The notes: generated by a model from the sequence alone, not told the origin. Shown: positions 1 through 5,393, counted from the first letter of the stretch. The stretch is 6,363 bases of DNA from Candidatus Egerieicola pullicola (GCA_018712465.1 DVGY01000036.1:1-6363), one strand, 5' to 3'. Program-made: numbers and translations.

Positions 1-270
1 CAGCCGGTTGGCTAAGATTTTAGTGATTTCTCCCGTTAAGGCATTGCAGCTTTCGTCACTGGGCGTGCCGTAAACCTGCACCTCTACCATGGCGATCTTT
101 TCCCAGGCTTCCCCTTGATGCCAGAGAGCACAGTTTCCTTGAATCTGTACCATCAGCCAGGCTTCGCTTTTCCCGGGGATTTTGGTAATGGCTTGTCCCA
201 AATCGGTTTTGATGGCTTCCATTTCTTCTGCGGTAGGATTGGTGGTGAGTTTGGCATGGATAAAAGGCAT
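1..270 (-). CDS. MIF-family tautomerase (phenylpyruvate tautomerase-like), C-terminus cut by window edge
   Basis: The first 90 codons of a small tautomerase read leftward; members of this family are about 110-115 residues, so roughly 20-25 C-terminal residues lie outside the window. The protein begins MPFIHAKLTT. Pro2 becomes the N-terminal catalytic proline once Met is removed, and Lys34 in the segment IPGKSEAWLMV sits where MIF has its active-site lysine. The strand EVQVYG near residue 63 is also family-like. The cysteine pair used for MIF's thiol-oxidoreductase activity (CALC) has no counterpart: the aligned stretch reads IAMVEV. The family tautomerises phenylpyruvate-type keto acids and works as a trimer; the natural substrate of bacterial members is usually unknown. 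The start is supported by AAGGAGG at 279-285, 8 nt before the ATG. It is transcribed divergently from nadE. The family call is confident; the cellular role is not known. Confidence 0.88.
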   Translation of the reverse strand, partial: MPFIHAKLTTNPTAEEMEAIKTDLGQAITKIPGKSEAWLMVQIQGNCALWHQGEAWEKIAMVEVQVYGTPSDESCNALTGEITKILANRL

Positions 271-357
271 ATGTGTTTCCTCCTTGTTGCTGGGTTTGGA
301 TTGTAAATCTTTGTAACTGCCCCAGGATCCTCCTTGTTTTCCTTCGATGGGAAACCA

Positions 358-373
358 ACCGGCCGGCGCCGGT
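358..373 (-). other. GC-rich hairpin in the tautomerase mRNA leader
   Basis: ACCGGC and GCCGGT form a perfect 6-bp stem around a 4-nt loop, within the predicted untranslated leader of the tautomerase. No U-tract follows on the minus strand, so it does not look like a terminator. A second ribosome-site-like AAGGAGG follows it at about 328-334 on the minus strand with no start codon at a usable distance. Its function is unknown; it could stabilise the message or be chance in GC-rich DNA. Confidence 0.35.
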
Positions 374-414
374 GAATTAGGGGAGAATTTCGGGCAGGGC
401 TTACGATTGCCTTT

Positions 415-443
415 ATTGTAGCACGGTTTTTCTCCCTGTGCAA
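415..443 (-). promoter_or_regulatory. Predicted sigma-A promoter of the tautomerase gene
   Basis: On the minus strand, TTGCAC (438-443) and TACAAT (415-420) are separated by exactly 17 nt, and TGC directly precedes the -10 box, giving an extended -10. Transcription should start near 408. That leaves an untranslated leader of about 138 nt before the tautomerase ATG, long for such a small gene. The -35 box matches only 3 of 6 consensus bases, so the extended -10 probably compensates. Confidence 0.55.
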
Positions 444-452
444 CCAAAGCGG

Positions 453-481
453 TTGATTCCTGTGCTTGAGATGGGTATAAT
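453..481 (+). promoter_or_regulatory. Predicted sigma-A promoter of nadE
   Basis: TTGATT (453-458) and a perfect TATAAT (476-481) are 17 nt apart, facing nadE. The predicted start is near 488, giving a leader of about 40 nt. The -35 box lies only 9 bp from the -35 box of the divergent tautomerase promoter (438-443). One bound regulator, or polymerase at one promoter, could therefore affect both. Confidence 0.7.
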
Positions 482-492
482 AAAAGAAACTT

Positions 493-507
493 GCCGGACA
501 TTCCGGC
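493..507 (+). other. Hairpin at the 5' end of the nadE leader
   Basis: GCCGGA and TCCGGC form a perfect 6-bp inverted repeat around a 3-nt CAT loop, just downstream of the predicted transcription start and 3 nt before the GGAGGG ribosome-binding stretch (511-516). It could be an mRNA-stabilising stem, a modulator of ribosome access or a DNA operator. I do not recognise it as the site of a known NAD regulator such as NiaR or NrtR. Confidence 0.45.
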
Positions 508-528
508 GTCGGAGGGAGAAGGGAAATT

Positions 529-2448
529 ATGTTGGACGGATTTTTAAAAACAGCGGCCGCTACCCCCACCATTCGGGTGGCAGATCCGGAATATAATGCC
601 AAACAGATTGTAGATTTGCTTCACCAGGCAGTTGCCCAAGGGGTAAAGTTTCTGGTATGCCCGGAACTTTGTTTGACCGGTTATACCTGTGGGGATCTGT
701 TTTTACAGCCCTTGCTTCTGGCTGGGGCGGAGCGGGCCTTGGCTTCTGTTTTGGAACAGAGCAAAGATTTGCCGCTGCTGGCGGCGGTAGGGCTGCCGGT
801 GATGGTGGAAGGTAAACTTTATAACTGCGCCGCCGTCTTTTGCCAAGGGGAATTGCTGGGCTTGGTGCCTAAGAAGCATATTCCAAACTACAGCGAATTT
901 TACGAACAGCGCCACTTTACGTCCGGTACCGGCACGAACGGGGAAGTAACCCTCTGCGGCCAGACGGTGCCTTTTGGAGAAAAACTGCTGTTTCGCTGTC
1001 AGGATGCGCCTTTGTTTACCGCAGGCTTTGAAATCTGTGAGGATTTATGGGTAGCCCAGCCGCCTTCCGGGGACTTGGCGGAAGCCGGCGCCCTGGTGAT
1101 CGGCAACCTGTCTGCCAGCGATGAAATGATCGGTAAAGAAGATTACCGCCGTCAGCTGGTCAGCAGCCAGTCTGCTCGTCTGGTTTGCGGTTATGTGTAC
1201 GCCGACGCAGGCTATGGGGAATCCTCCACCGACCTGATCTTTGCCGGACATAATCTTATTGGAGAAAACGGCGCTATCTTAACCGAAAGCAAACTCTTTG
1301 AAAATCAGATGGTGGTTACGGAATTGGATTTGTCCAAACTGGCCCAGGAACGGCGGCGGCTCACCACCTACCGCCAGGGCAGGGAAGAGGAGTTCCGGTT
1401 CGTACCCTTCGCTCTGCCGGTGGAGGAAACCACCTTGACCCGTTGGATCGACCCCCATCCCTTTGTTCCTTCCGACCTTACCCAGCGCACCCGCCGCTGT
1501 GAGTCCATTTTTTCCATGCAGACCACCGGCCTTTGCAAGCGGTTGGAGCACTCCCATTCCAAAACGGCAGTGGTGGGCCTTTCCGGCGGCTTGGACTCCA
1601 CGCTGGCCTTGTTGGTGGCGGCCCGGGCCATGAAACGATTGGGACGTCCTGCTTCCGATGTGGTGGCAGTGACCATGCCCTGCTTCGGCACCACCAGCCG
1701 CACCCGCTCCAATGCGGAAACGCTGGCGCAGCTGTTGGGAGTGACCTTCCGCACGGTGGATTTAAAGGAAAGCGTGCTGCTGCATTTTCGGGACATCGGC
1801 CACAATGTAGAGGATCACAGTGTGGTATATGAAAACGGCCAGGCGCGGATGCGCACTTTAGTGCTGATGAACATTGCCAATCAGACCGGCGGCTTGGTCA
1901 TTGGTACCGGCGACCTCAGTGAATTGGCGCTGGGCTGGGCCACCTACAATGGGGACCATATGTCCATGTACGGCGTCAATGCCAGCATTCCTAAGACTCT
2001 GATCCGGCACATGGTGCGCTATGTTGCCGATACCGGGGAAGAGCCGGGACTGCGCCAGGTGCTGCTGGATATTTTGGACACGCCGGTGAGCCCGGAATTG
2101 CTGCCCCCCACCGGGGACGGTGCCATTGCCCAGGTGACGGAAGATTTGGTGGGGCCCTATGAGCTCCATGACTTCTTTTTGTACTATGGAATTCGCTGGG
2201 GATTTGAGCCAAAGAAGGTGTACCGTCTTTGCCGGTATGCGTTGGGTGATGTGTATGACAGCGCTACCATCTTGAAATGGCTGGAAACCTTCTACCGCCG
2301 GTTCTTTGCTCAGCAATTTAAACGTTCCTGTCTGCCGGATGGCCCTAAGGTGGGTTCGATGACCCTTTCTCCGCGGGGTGATTGGCGGATGCCCAGCGAC
2401 GCTTCCGCTGCTTTGTGGCTGGAACAGATTCATTCTTTGAAACCTTGA
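529..2448 (+). CDS. nadE: Glutamine-dependent NAD+ synthetase
   Basis: This 639-residue cytoplasmic enzyme makes the last step of NAD synthesis: deamido-NAD + glutamine + ATP to NAD + glutamate + AMP + PPi. The N-terminal nitrilase-type glutaminase domain (about 1-280) carries the expected Glu-Lys-Cys triad: Glu46 in CPELCLTGY, Lys115 in VPKKHIPN and Cys170 in FEICEDLW. The C-terminal ATP pyrophosphatase domain (about 320-600) has the P-loop SGGLDS at 352-357, a TGDLSELALGW segment at 460-470 and the terminal motif LSPRGDWRMPSD. Length and the early GFLKTAAATP segment fit the long two-domain class typified by Mycobacterium tuberculosis, not the short ammonia-dependent form. The ATG is preceded by GGAGGGAGAAGGG (511-523), whose 3' part is 5 nt from the start. 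It appears to be a single-gene transcript with its own promoter and terminator. All key residues are present, so the enzyme should be active. Confidence 0.97.
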   Translation: MLDGFLKTAAATPTIRVADPEYNAKQIVDLLHQAVAQGVKFLVCPELCLTGYTCGDLFLQPLLLAGAERALASVLEQSKDLPLLAAVGLPVMVEGKLYNCAAVFCQGELLGLVPKKHIPNYSEFYEQRHFTSGTGTNGEVTLCGQTVPFGEKLLFRCQDAPLFTAGFEICEDLWVAQPPSGDLAEAGALVIGNLSASDEMIGKEDYRRQLVSSQSARLVCGYVYADAGYGESSTDLIFAGHNLIGENGAILTESKLFENQMVVTELDLSKLAQERRRLTTYRQGREEEFRFVPFALPVEETTLTRWIDPHPFVPSDLTQRTRRCESIFSMQTTGLCKRLEHSHSKTAVVGLSGGLDSTLALLVAARAMKRLGRPASDVVAVTMPCFGTTSRTRSNAETLAQLLGVTFRTVDLKESVLLHFRDIGHNVEDHSVVYENGQARMRTLVLMNIANQTGGLVIGTGDLSELALGWATYNGDHMSMYGVNASIPKTLIRHMVRYVADTGEEPGLRQVLLDILDTPVSPELLPPTGDGAIAQVTEDLVGPYELHDFFLYYGIRWGFEPKKVYRLCRYALGDVYDSATILKWLETFYRRFFAQQFKRSCLPDGPKVGSMTLSPRGDWRMPSDASAALWLEQIHSLKP

Positions 2449-2476
2449 ATAATGATCTGTAATGCTTTTTGTAGTT

Positions 2477-2526
2477 CTAAGACAGTCCTATCGTGGCTGT
2501 CTTAGTTCGTTTCAGATTGTTTTTTC
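2477..2526 (+). terminator. Probable terminator of nadE
   Basis: CTAAGACAG (2477-2485) and CTGTCTTAG (2497-2505) form a perfect 9-bp stem with an 11-nt loop, 28 nt after the nadE stop. The following sequence is T-rich but interrupted; the cleanest T run (TGTTTTTT) comes only at 2519-2526, so termination may be partial. The opposite strand has no T run after the stem, so it should act in one direction only. Confidence 0.6.
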
Positions 2527-2568
2527 ATCTACTGGATCCATTCGATTGACCTAAATTGGATTAGTACA

Positions 2569-2591
2569 ACTCGTTTTTGGAAAAATCGAGT
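2569..2591. repeat. Small inverted repeat in intergenic DNA
   Basis: ACTCG and CGAGT flank a TTTTT-GG-AAAAA core with one unpaired T, making a near-perfect AT-rich hairpin of about 9-10 bp. It lies in the AT-rich gap after the nadE terminator. It is not followed by a strong T run, and no gene reads into it from close by. Apart from this and the downstream promoter, I see nothing supportable between about 2527 and 2661. Confidence 0.3.
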
Positions 2592-2661
2592 AAAACCGCA
2601 CAACGAAATTCCACAGGATAGCTTCTATTTTCGCAAAAATCCATAACATTCCTGTTTTAAC

Positions 2662-2690
2662 TTGTATTTCAAAAGGCCCCGTGCTATAAT
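2662..2690 (+). promoter_or_regulatory. Predicted plus-strand promoter pointing into the ugd fragment
   Basis: TTGTAT (2662-2667) and a perfect TATAAT (2685-2690) are 17 nt apart, with TGC before the -10 box. The octamer GCTATAAT is tandemly duplicated (2683-2690 and 2691-2698), giving a second TATAAT. A leader follows with AAAAGGAGA (2722-2730) and an ATG at 2741, exactly where the minus-strand ugd homology ends. The only reading frame from this ATG has 28 codons (2741-2827) and is antisense to ugd, so the gene this promoter once served is probably gone. Confidence 0.55.
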
Positions 2691-2691
2691 G

Positions 2692-3096
2692 CTATAATGA
2701 AAAAATTGGATATAATTTTCTAAAAGGAGAAAAGACGGCCATGGTGGATTTGATGACCATAATAGCATTGGGATTGCAGGACATGACTAAATCGATGACT
2801 GTCTCCACCGCAGAAGTGTCGAAGTAATTCTTTTTCGAATCATAGTTGGTAGGAGCTGCAATTACCACAAAATCGGCAGTAGAGTAGGCTGCAGTGGCAT
2901 CTAAAGTTGCGGTAAGATCTAACTCTTTGGTTGCAAAGTATTCTTCAATTTCCTTGTCTTGGATCGGTGATTTTCTTTCATTGATTAACTGGACTTTTTC
3001 CGGAATAATGTCCACTGCAGTGACGTGATGATGTTGCGCCAACAAAGTAGCAATGGATAAGCCAACATAACCGGTTCCGGCAATGGCGATGTTCAT
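2692..3096 (-). pseudogene. ugd: Truncated UDP-glucose 6-dehydrogenase (N-terminal fragment)
   Basis: A full UDP-glucose 6-dehydrogenase is about 390-450 residues and oxidises UDP-glucose to UDP-glucuronate with two NAD+ for capsule or cell-wall sugars. Here only residues 1-118 match. The NAD-binding motif GTGYVG is at 7-12, an acidic residue ends the second strand (Asp29), and SPIQDKEIEEYF, IAAPTNYD, the NYFDTS segment and VIKST at 114-118 all fit the family. After that, where IPVGYT is expected, the frame runs MAVFSPFRKLYPIFSL to a stop. The second half of the enzyme, with the catalytic cysteine and the UDP-sugar site, is missing, so it cannot be active. The 5' end looks intact: AAGGAAG lies 8 nt before the ATG and a good promoter lies upstream. 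No frameshift or stop interrupts the surviving part, suggesting a recent break. Base composition is more AT-rich than nadE or ilvA. Homology is confident; whether a peptide is made is unknown. Confidence 0.85.
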
Positions 3097-3119
3097 AGGA
3101 TCAACTTCCTTTCTCCATG

Positions 3120-3139
3120 GCTGTGCAGAAAATCACAGC
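3120..3139 (-). other. Hairpin in the ugd leader
   Basis: GCTGTG (3120-3125) and CACAGC (3134-3139) form a perfect 6-bp stem around an 8-nt loop in the predicted untranslated leader of the ugd fragment, just upstream of its ribosome binding site. No T run follows on the minus strand. Its role is unknown and chance cannot be excluded. Confidence 0.3.
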
Positions 3140-3197
3140 GTATGTTTTGGGCTTCATCTTTTCTAGATGACTTTAATTTTAATTTGAATTCTGTCTT

Positions 3198-3226
3198 ATT
3201 ATAACACATATGCTTGTCTGTATAAA
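3198..3226 (-). promoter_or_regulatory. Predicted promoter of the ugd fragment
   Basis: On the minus strand, TTTATA (3221-3226, 4 of 6 consensus bases) and a perfect TATAAT (3198-3203) are 17 nt apart, with TGT forming an extended -10. Transcription should begin near 3191, about 95 nt before the ugd ATG. The truncated gene therefore keeps its own expression signals. Confidence 0.55.
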
Positions 3227-3449
3227 CTGTAAATTTATGTCGCAAAATATCAAAAATCATTATAAAAAAGTTATCATTGGTAAAGCTGATGCAAATCAGC
3301 TGTTGTTTTTGGTAATGAATTTAAGTTCTTGCATTGATTTGCGGGATTTGGAAAGACTGTTGGAAGAAAGGATAGAATGCTTTTTCGTATGATGCAAAAA
3401 GATATGAATTTGAAATTGACTGTTGGGAGGCAATTTTTGAAATTTTGAC
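3227..3449. other. AT-rich intergenic stretch without a convincing gene
   Basis: This gap lies between the minus-strand ugd promoter and the plus-strand T-box promoter. A plus-strand frame at 3210-3392 (60 codons, or 51 from an internal ATG at 3237) contains a plausible amphipathic segment, LRDLERLLEERIE, but neither start has a ribosome binding site. A second frame at 3377-3448 (23 codons, starting MLFRMMQKDM) has AAAGGA only 4 nt before its ATG and overlaps the first frame by 16 bases in another phase. I recognise neither. They could be parts of one decayed gene or chance frames. Confidence 0.35.
3284..3301 (+). terminator. Possible weak terminator hairpin with GCAA tetraloop
   Basis: AGCTGAT (3284-3290) and ATCAGCT (3295-3301) form a perfect 7-bp stem closed by a GNRA-type GCAA tetraloop. 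The plus strand continues GTTGTTTTTGG, a broken T run. It could terminate stray plus-strand transcripts upstream of the T-box promoter. Its position inside a weak short reading frame argues against that frame being a gene. Confidence 0.4.
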
Positions 3450-3478
3450 TTGACAAACCCAAGGGGAAAGAGTATCAT
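3450..3478 (+). promoter_or_regulatory. Promoter of the T-box-ilvA-ridA operon
   Basis: A perfect TTGACA (3450-3455) and TATCAT (3473-3478) are separated by exactly 17 nt. Transcription should start near 3485, right at the beginning of the T-box leader. This is the strongest -35 box in the window, consistent with an operon held in check by attenuation rather than by weak initiation. Confidence 0.8.
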
Positions 3479-3484
3479 AATCAA

Positions 3485-3754
3485 AGGAAATGCGTAGATC
3501 GGGACGCCGGAGCTGCTGCCCTTTCAGAGAGCTGCCGTTTGGTGCAAGACAGTAGGAATGCTGCTTCAATGGTTATCCCCCGTGAGCAGGCTGCCCAACG
3601 CTGGTCAATTCCAGTCAGTAAGTTTGCCCGGAAGCCCGCCGTTATCGGGAAATACATTGTTGGATGTATGAGCGGCCGGAATACCGGCAATCGGAGTGGT
3701 ACCGCGGATGCTAATGCCTTCGTCTCCTGGAACAACAGGAAGGCGGAGGCTTTT
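3485..3754 (+). ncRNA. T-box riboswitch, probably sensing tRNA-Ile
   Basis: A cis-acting leader of about 270 nt that measures tRNA charging. The diagnostic T-box sequence GGAGTGGTACCGCGG is at 3693-3707; its UGGU pairs with the ACCA end of uncharged tRNA. Stem I landmarks are also present: AGAGAG at 3526-3531 and TTTGGTGCAAGACAG just after it. The likely specifier is ATC (Ile) at 3575-3577, placed before CCCCGTGAGC as in other T-boxes; this agrees with the downstream ilvA. Further hairpins at 3652-3669 (ATACAT/ATGTAT) and 3675-3688 (GCCGG/CCGGC) fit the linker stems. GGAG (3693-3696) can pair with CTCC (3724-3727) to form the antiterminator, which competes with the terminator that follows. 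The T-box class is certain by motif; the Ile specifier is read by eye, not folded. No threonine ACC codon lies at that site. Confidence 0.93.
3716..3754 (+). terminator. Regulated terminator of the T-box
   Basis: GCCTTCGTCTCCTG (3716-3729) pairs with CAGGAAGGCGGAGGC (3736-3750) through G-U pairs and one bulged base, with the 6-nt loop GAACAA, and is followed by TTTT at 3751-3754. Its left arm contains the CTCC that the antiterminator needs, so the two structures exclude each other. Readthrough into ilvA is expected only when uncharged tRNA holds the antiterminator. Confidence 0.88.
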
Positions 3755-3785
3755 CTGTTGGAAATTTTAGAAAGGGGTCCAATTT

Positions 3786-4976
3786 ATGTTGACACTGGAC
3801 AAAATCTATCATGCGTCTTATGTATTGAAAGACGTCGTTCGGAAAACAGACTTAATCGAAGCACCCAACCTTTTGCCGGATCAAAGCATTTATCTGAAAA
3901 CCGAAAACCTTCAGGTGACTGGTTCTTTTAAGGTCCGGGGCAGCGCCTATAAGATTTCTACCTTGACCGATGAGGAAAAAGCCCGCGGCGTTATCGCCTG
4001 CAGCGCAGGCAACCATGCCCAGGGCGTGGCTTTGGCCGCTACCAAGCATGGCATGAAAAGCATTATCTGCCTGCCTGACTGCGCACCGATTTCCAAGGTG
4101 GAGGCGACCCGGAATTACGGCGCCGAAATCTGCATGGTAAAGGGCGTGTACGACGACGCGTACCAAAAGGCGGTGGAACTCACCCAGGAGCACAATTATA
4201 CCTTCATCCATCCCTTTGACGACGAAGATGTCATTGCCGGTCAAGGCACCATCGGCTTGGAAATTCTGGACCAGCTGCCGGATGTTAATGCGGTGGTGGT
4301 GCCGGTGGGCGGCGGCGGATTGATTTCCGGTGTGGCCTTTGCCATTAAGCACCTGCGCCCTCAGTGTAAGGTGTACGGCGTTCAGGCAGCTGGCGCACCC
4401 AGCATGGCCTATTCCCTCCAGGAACATGGCATTCGCAGTCTGACCGCAGTTTCTACTGTGGCGGACGGCATTGCCGTTAAGACTCCCGGTGAGCACACCT
4501 TTGCACTCTGCCAGGAATATGTAGACGAAATCGTCACCGTTACCGATGACGAAATCGCCACCGCTATTTTGGCTTTGATGGAACGGCAGAAGCTGGTCAC
4601 CGAAGGCGCCGGCGCCGTCAGCGTGGCTGCTGTGATGTTTGGCAAGATTCCGGTGGAAGGAAAGGTTTGCTGTCTGCTCAGCGGCGGCAACATCGACGTG
4701 ACCATCCTCAACCGGGTGATTTCTCGTGGTTTGCTGAAAAGCGGCCGGAGCTTGGATTTGACCATTGAACTCACCGACCGTCCCGGGGAACTGCAAGAGG
4801 TCAGCCGGATCATTGCAGAATTGGGCGGCAATGTGGTGAATGTCAACCATGACCGCAGCGACATCAATATGGACATCAATTCCTGCATCCTGAAAATCCG
4901 CATGGAAACCAGAGACGAAGCACATAAACAGCAGATCATCCACGCCTTGAAAGAGGACGGCTACAACCTGCTGTAA
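3786..4976 (+). CDS. ilvA: Threonine ammonia-lyase (threonine dehydratase) with C-terminal ACT domain
   Basis: A 396-residue PLP enzyme that converts L-threonine to 2-oxobutyrate and ammonia, the first committed step towards isoleucine. The fold-type II catalytic domain (about 1-320) shows the PLP lysine Lys49 in TGSFKVRGS, SAGNHAQG at 73-80, the phosphate-binding glycine loop VGGGGL at 174-179 and LSGGN at 298-302. A single ACT domain follows (about 323-396; IELTDRPGELQEV then LGGNVVNVNHDRS). This matches the roughly 400-residue one-ACT form, unlike the longer two-ACT E. coli IlvA or the ACT-less TdcB. AAAGGGG (3771-3777) lies 8 nt before the ATG, which opens 31 nt after the T-box terminator. 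ridA follows after 27 nt without a terminator. The Ile T-box argues for a biosynthetic role, although one-ACT enzymes are sometimes labelled catabolic. Serine dehydration is a likely side activity. The frame is intact. Confidence 0.96.
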   Translation: MLTLDKIYHASYVLKDVVRKTDLIEAPNLLPDQSIYLKTENLQVTGSFKVRGSAYKISTLTDEEKARGVIACSAGNHAQGVALAATKHGMKSIICLPDCAPISKVEATRNYGAEICMVKGVYDDAYQKAVELTQEHNYTFIHPFDDEDVIAGQGTIGLEILDQLPDVNAVVVPVGGGGLISGVAFAIKHLRPQCKVYGVQAAGAPSMAYSLQEHGIRSLTAVSTVADGIAVKTPGEHTFALCQEYVDEIVTVTDDEIATAILALMERQKLVTEGAGAVSVAAVMFGKIPVEGKVCCLLSGGNIDVTILNRVISRGLLKSGRSLDLTIELTDRPGELQEVSRIIAELGGNVVNVNHDRSDINMDINSCILKIRMETRDEAHKQQIIHALKEDGYNLL

Positions 4977-5003
4977 AAAGATATTGATTAGGAGGAGTTT
5001 CTT

Positions 5004-5375
5004 ATGAAGTTTATTTCCACCGACAAAGCCCCCGGCGCCATCGGCCCGTATTCTCAGGCTGTCATCACCGGAAACCTGTTGTTCACCTCCGGCCAGATTG
5101 CCATCAATCCTGCCACCGGGGAAGTGGAGAGCGACACCATTCAGGGTCAGACCGAACAGATTATGAAGAATCTGGGCGCTCTGCTGGAAGCAGCCGGCAG
5201 CAGCTACGCCAAGACGGTGAAAACCACCTGCTTTTTGGCGGACATGAATGACTTTGCCGCATTTAACGAGATTTACGGCAAATACTTCACCGAAAAGCCG
5301 GCCCGCAGCTGTGTGGCAGTGAAGACTCTGCCCAAAAATGTGCTGGCAGAAGTGGAACTGATTGCGGAACTGTAA
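5004..5375 (+). CDS. ridA: RidA/YjgF family 2-iminobutanoate/2-iminopropanoate deaminase
   Basis: A 123-residue cytoplasmic protein of normal family length, working as a trimer. RidA hydrolyses reactive enamine/imine intermediates released by PLP enzymes, above all IlvA, and so prevents 2-aminoacrylate damage. Visible family features are the GAIGPYSQAV opening with Tyr16, FTSGQIAINPATGE at 27-40, the catalytic arginine Arg101 in PARSCVAVKTLPK, which binds the substrate carboxylate, and Glu117 in the final strand. AGGAGG (4990-4995) lies 8 nt before the ATG, one of the best ribosome sites here. It is the second gene of the ilvA operon, 27 nt downstream, so it should share T-box control and be made along with its partner enzyme. 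A strong terminator follows. The arginine supports true RidA activity over an Rid2-7 paralogue. Confidence 0.95.
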   Translation: MKFISTDKAPGAIGPYSQAVITGNLLFTSGQIAINPATGEVESDTIQGQTEQIMKNLGALLEAAGSSYAKTVKTTCFLADMNDFAAFNEIYGKYFTEKPARSCVAVKTLPKNVLAEVELIAEL

Positions 5376-5393
5376 TTTTATCGGATGAAATGC

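Noticed and set aside
2551..2649. 32-codon minus-strand frame (MLWIFAKIEAILWNF...), hydrophobic and membrane-like
   Set aside because: AGGA directly abuts the ATG with no spacer, and no promoter or homology is recognised; probably chance in AT-rich DNA.
2741..2827. 28-codon plus-strand frame starting at the ATG after AAAAGGAGA
   Set aside because: It has promoter and ribosome signals but lies wholly antisense to ugd codons, so the peptide is most likely an accident of the junction. The signals themselves are reported.
2497..3198. 8-bp direct repeat CTGTCTTA at 2497-2504 and 3191-3198, considered as target duplication or att site
   Set aside because: One copy is the arm of the nadE terminator, the other overlaps the ugd -10 region. 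Flanking bases do not match, and no transposase or integrase lies between them.
2449..3480. Mobile element, CRISPR array or tRNA gene in the AT-rich gap
   Set aside because: No transposase frame, terminal inverted repeat pair, regularly spaced repeats or tRNA-like arms were seen by eye.
3852..4943. Long minus-strand open frame of 363 codons opposite ilvA
   Set aside because: It is a shadow of ilvA: no ribosome site, odd composition rich in His and Ala, and no recognisable domain, whereas the plus strand has every expected IlvA motif.
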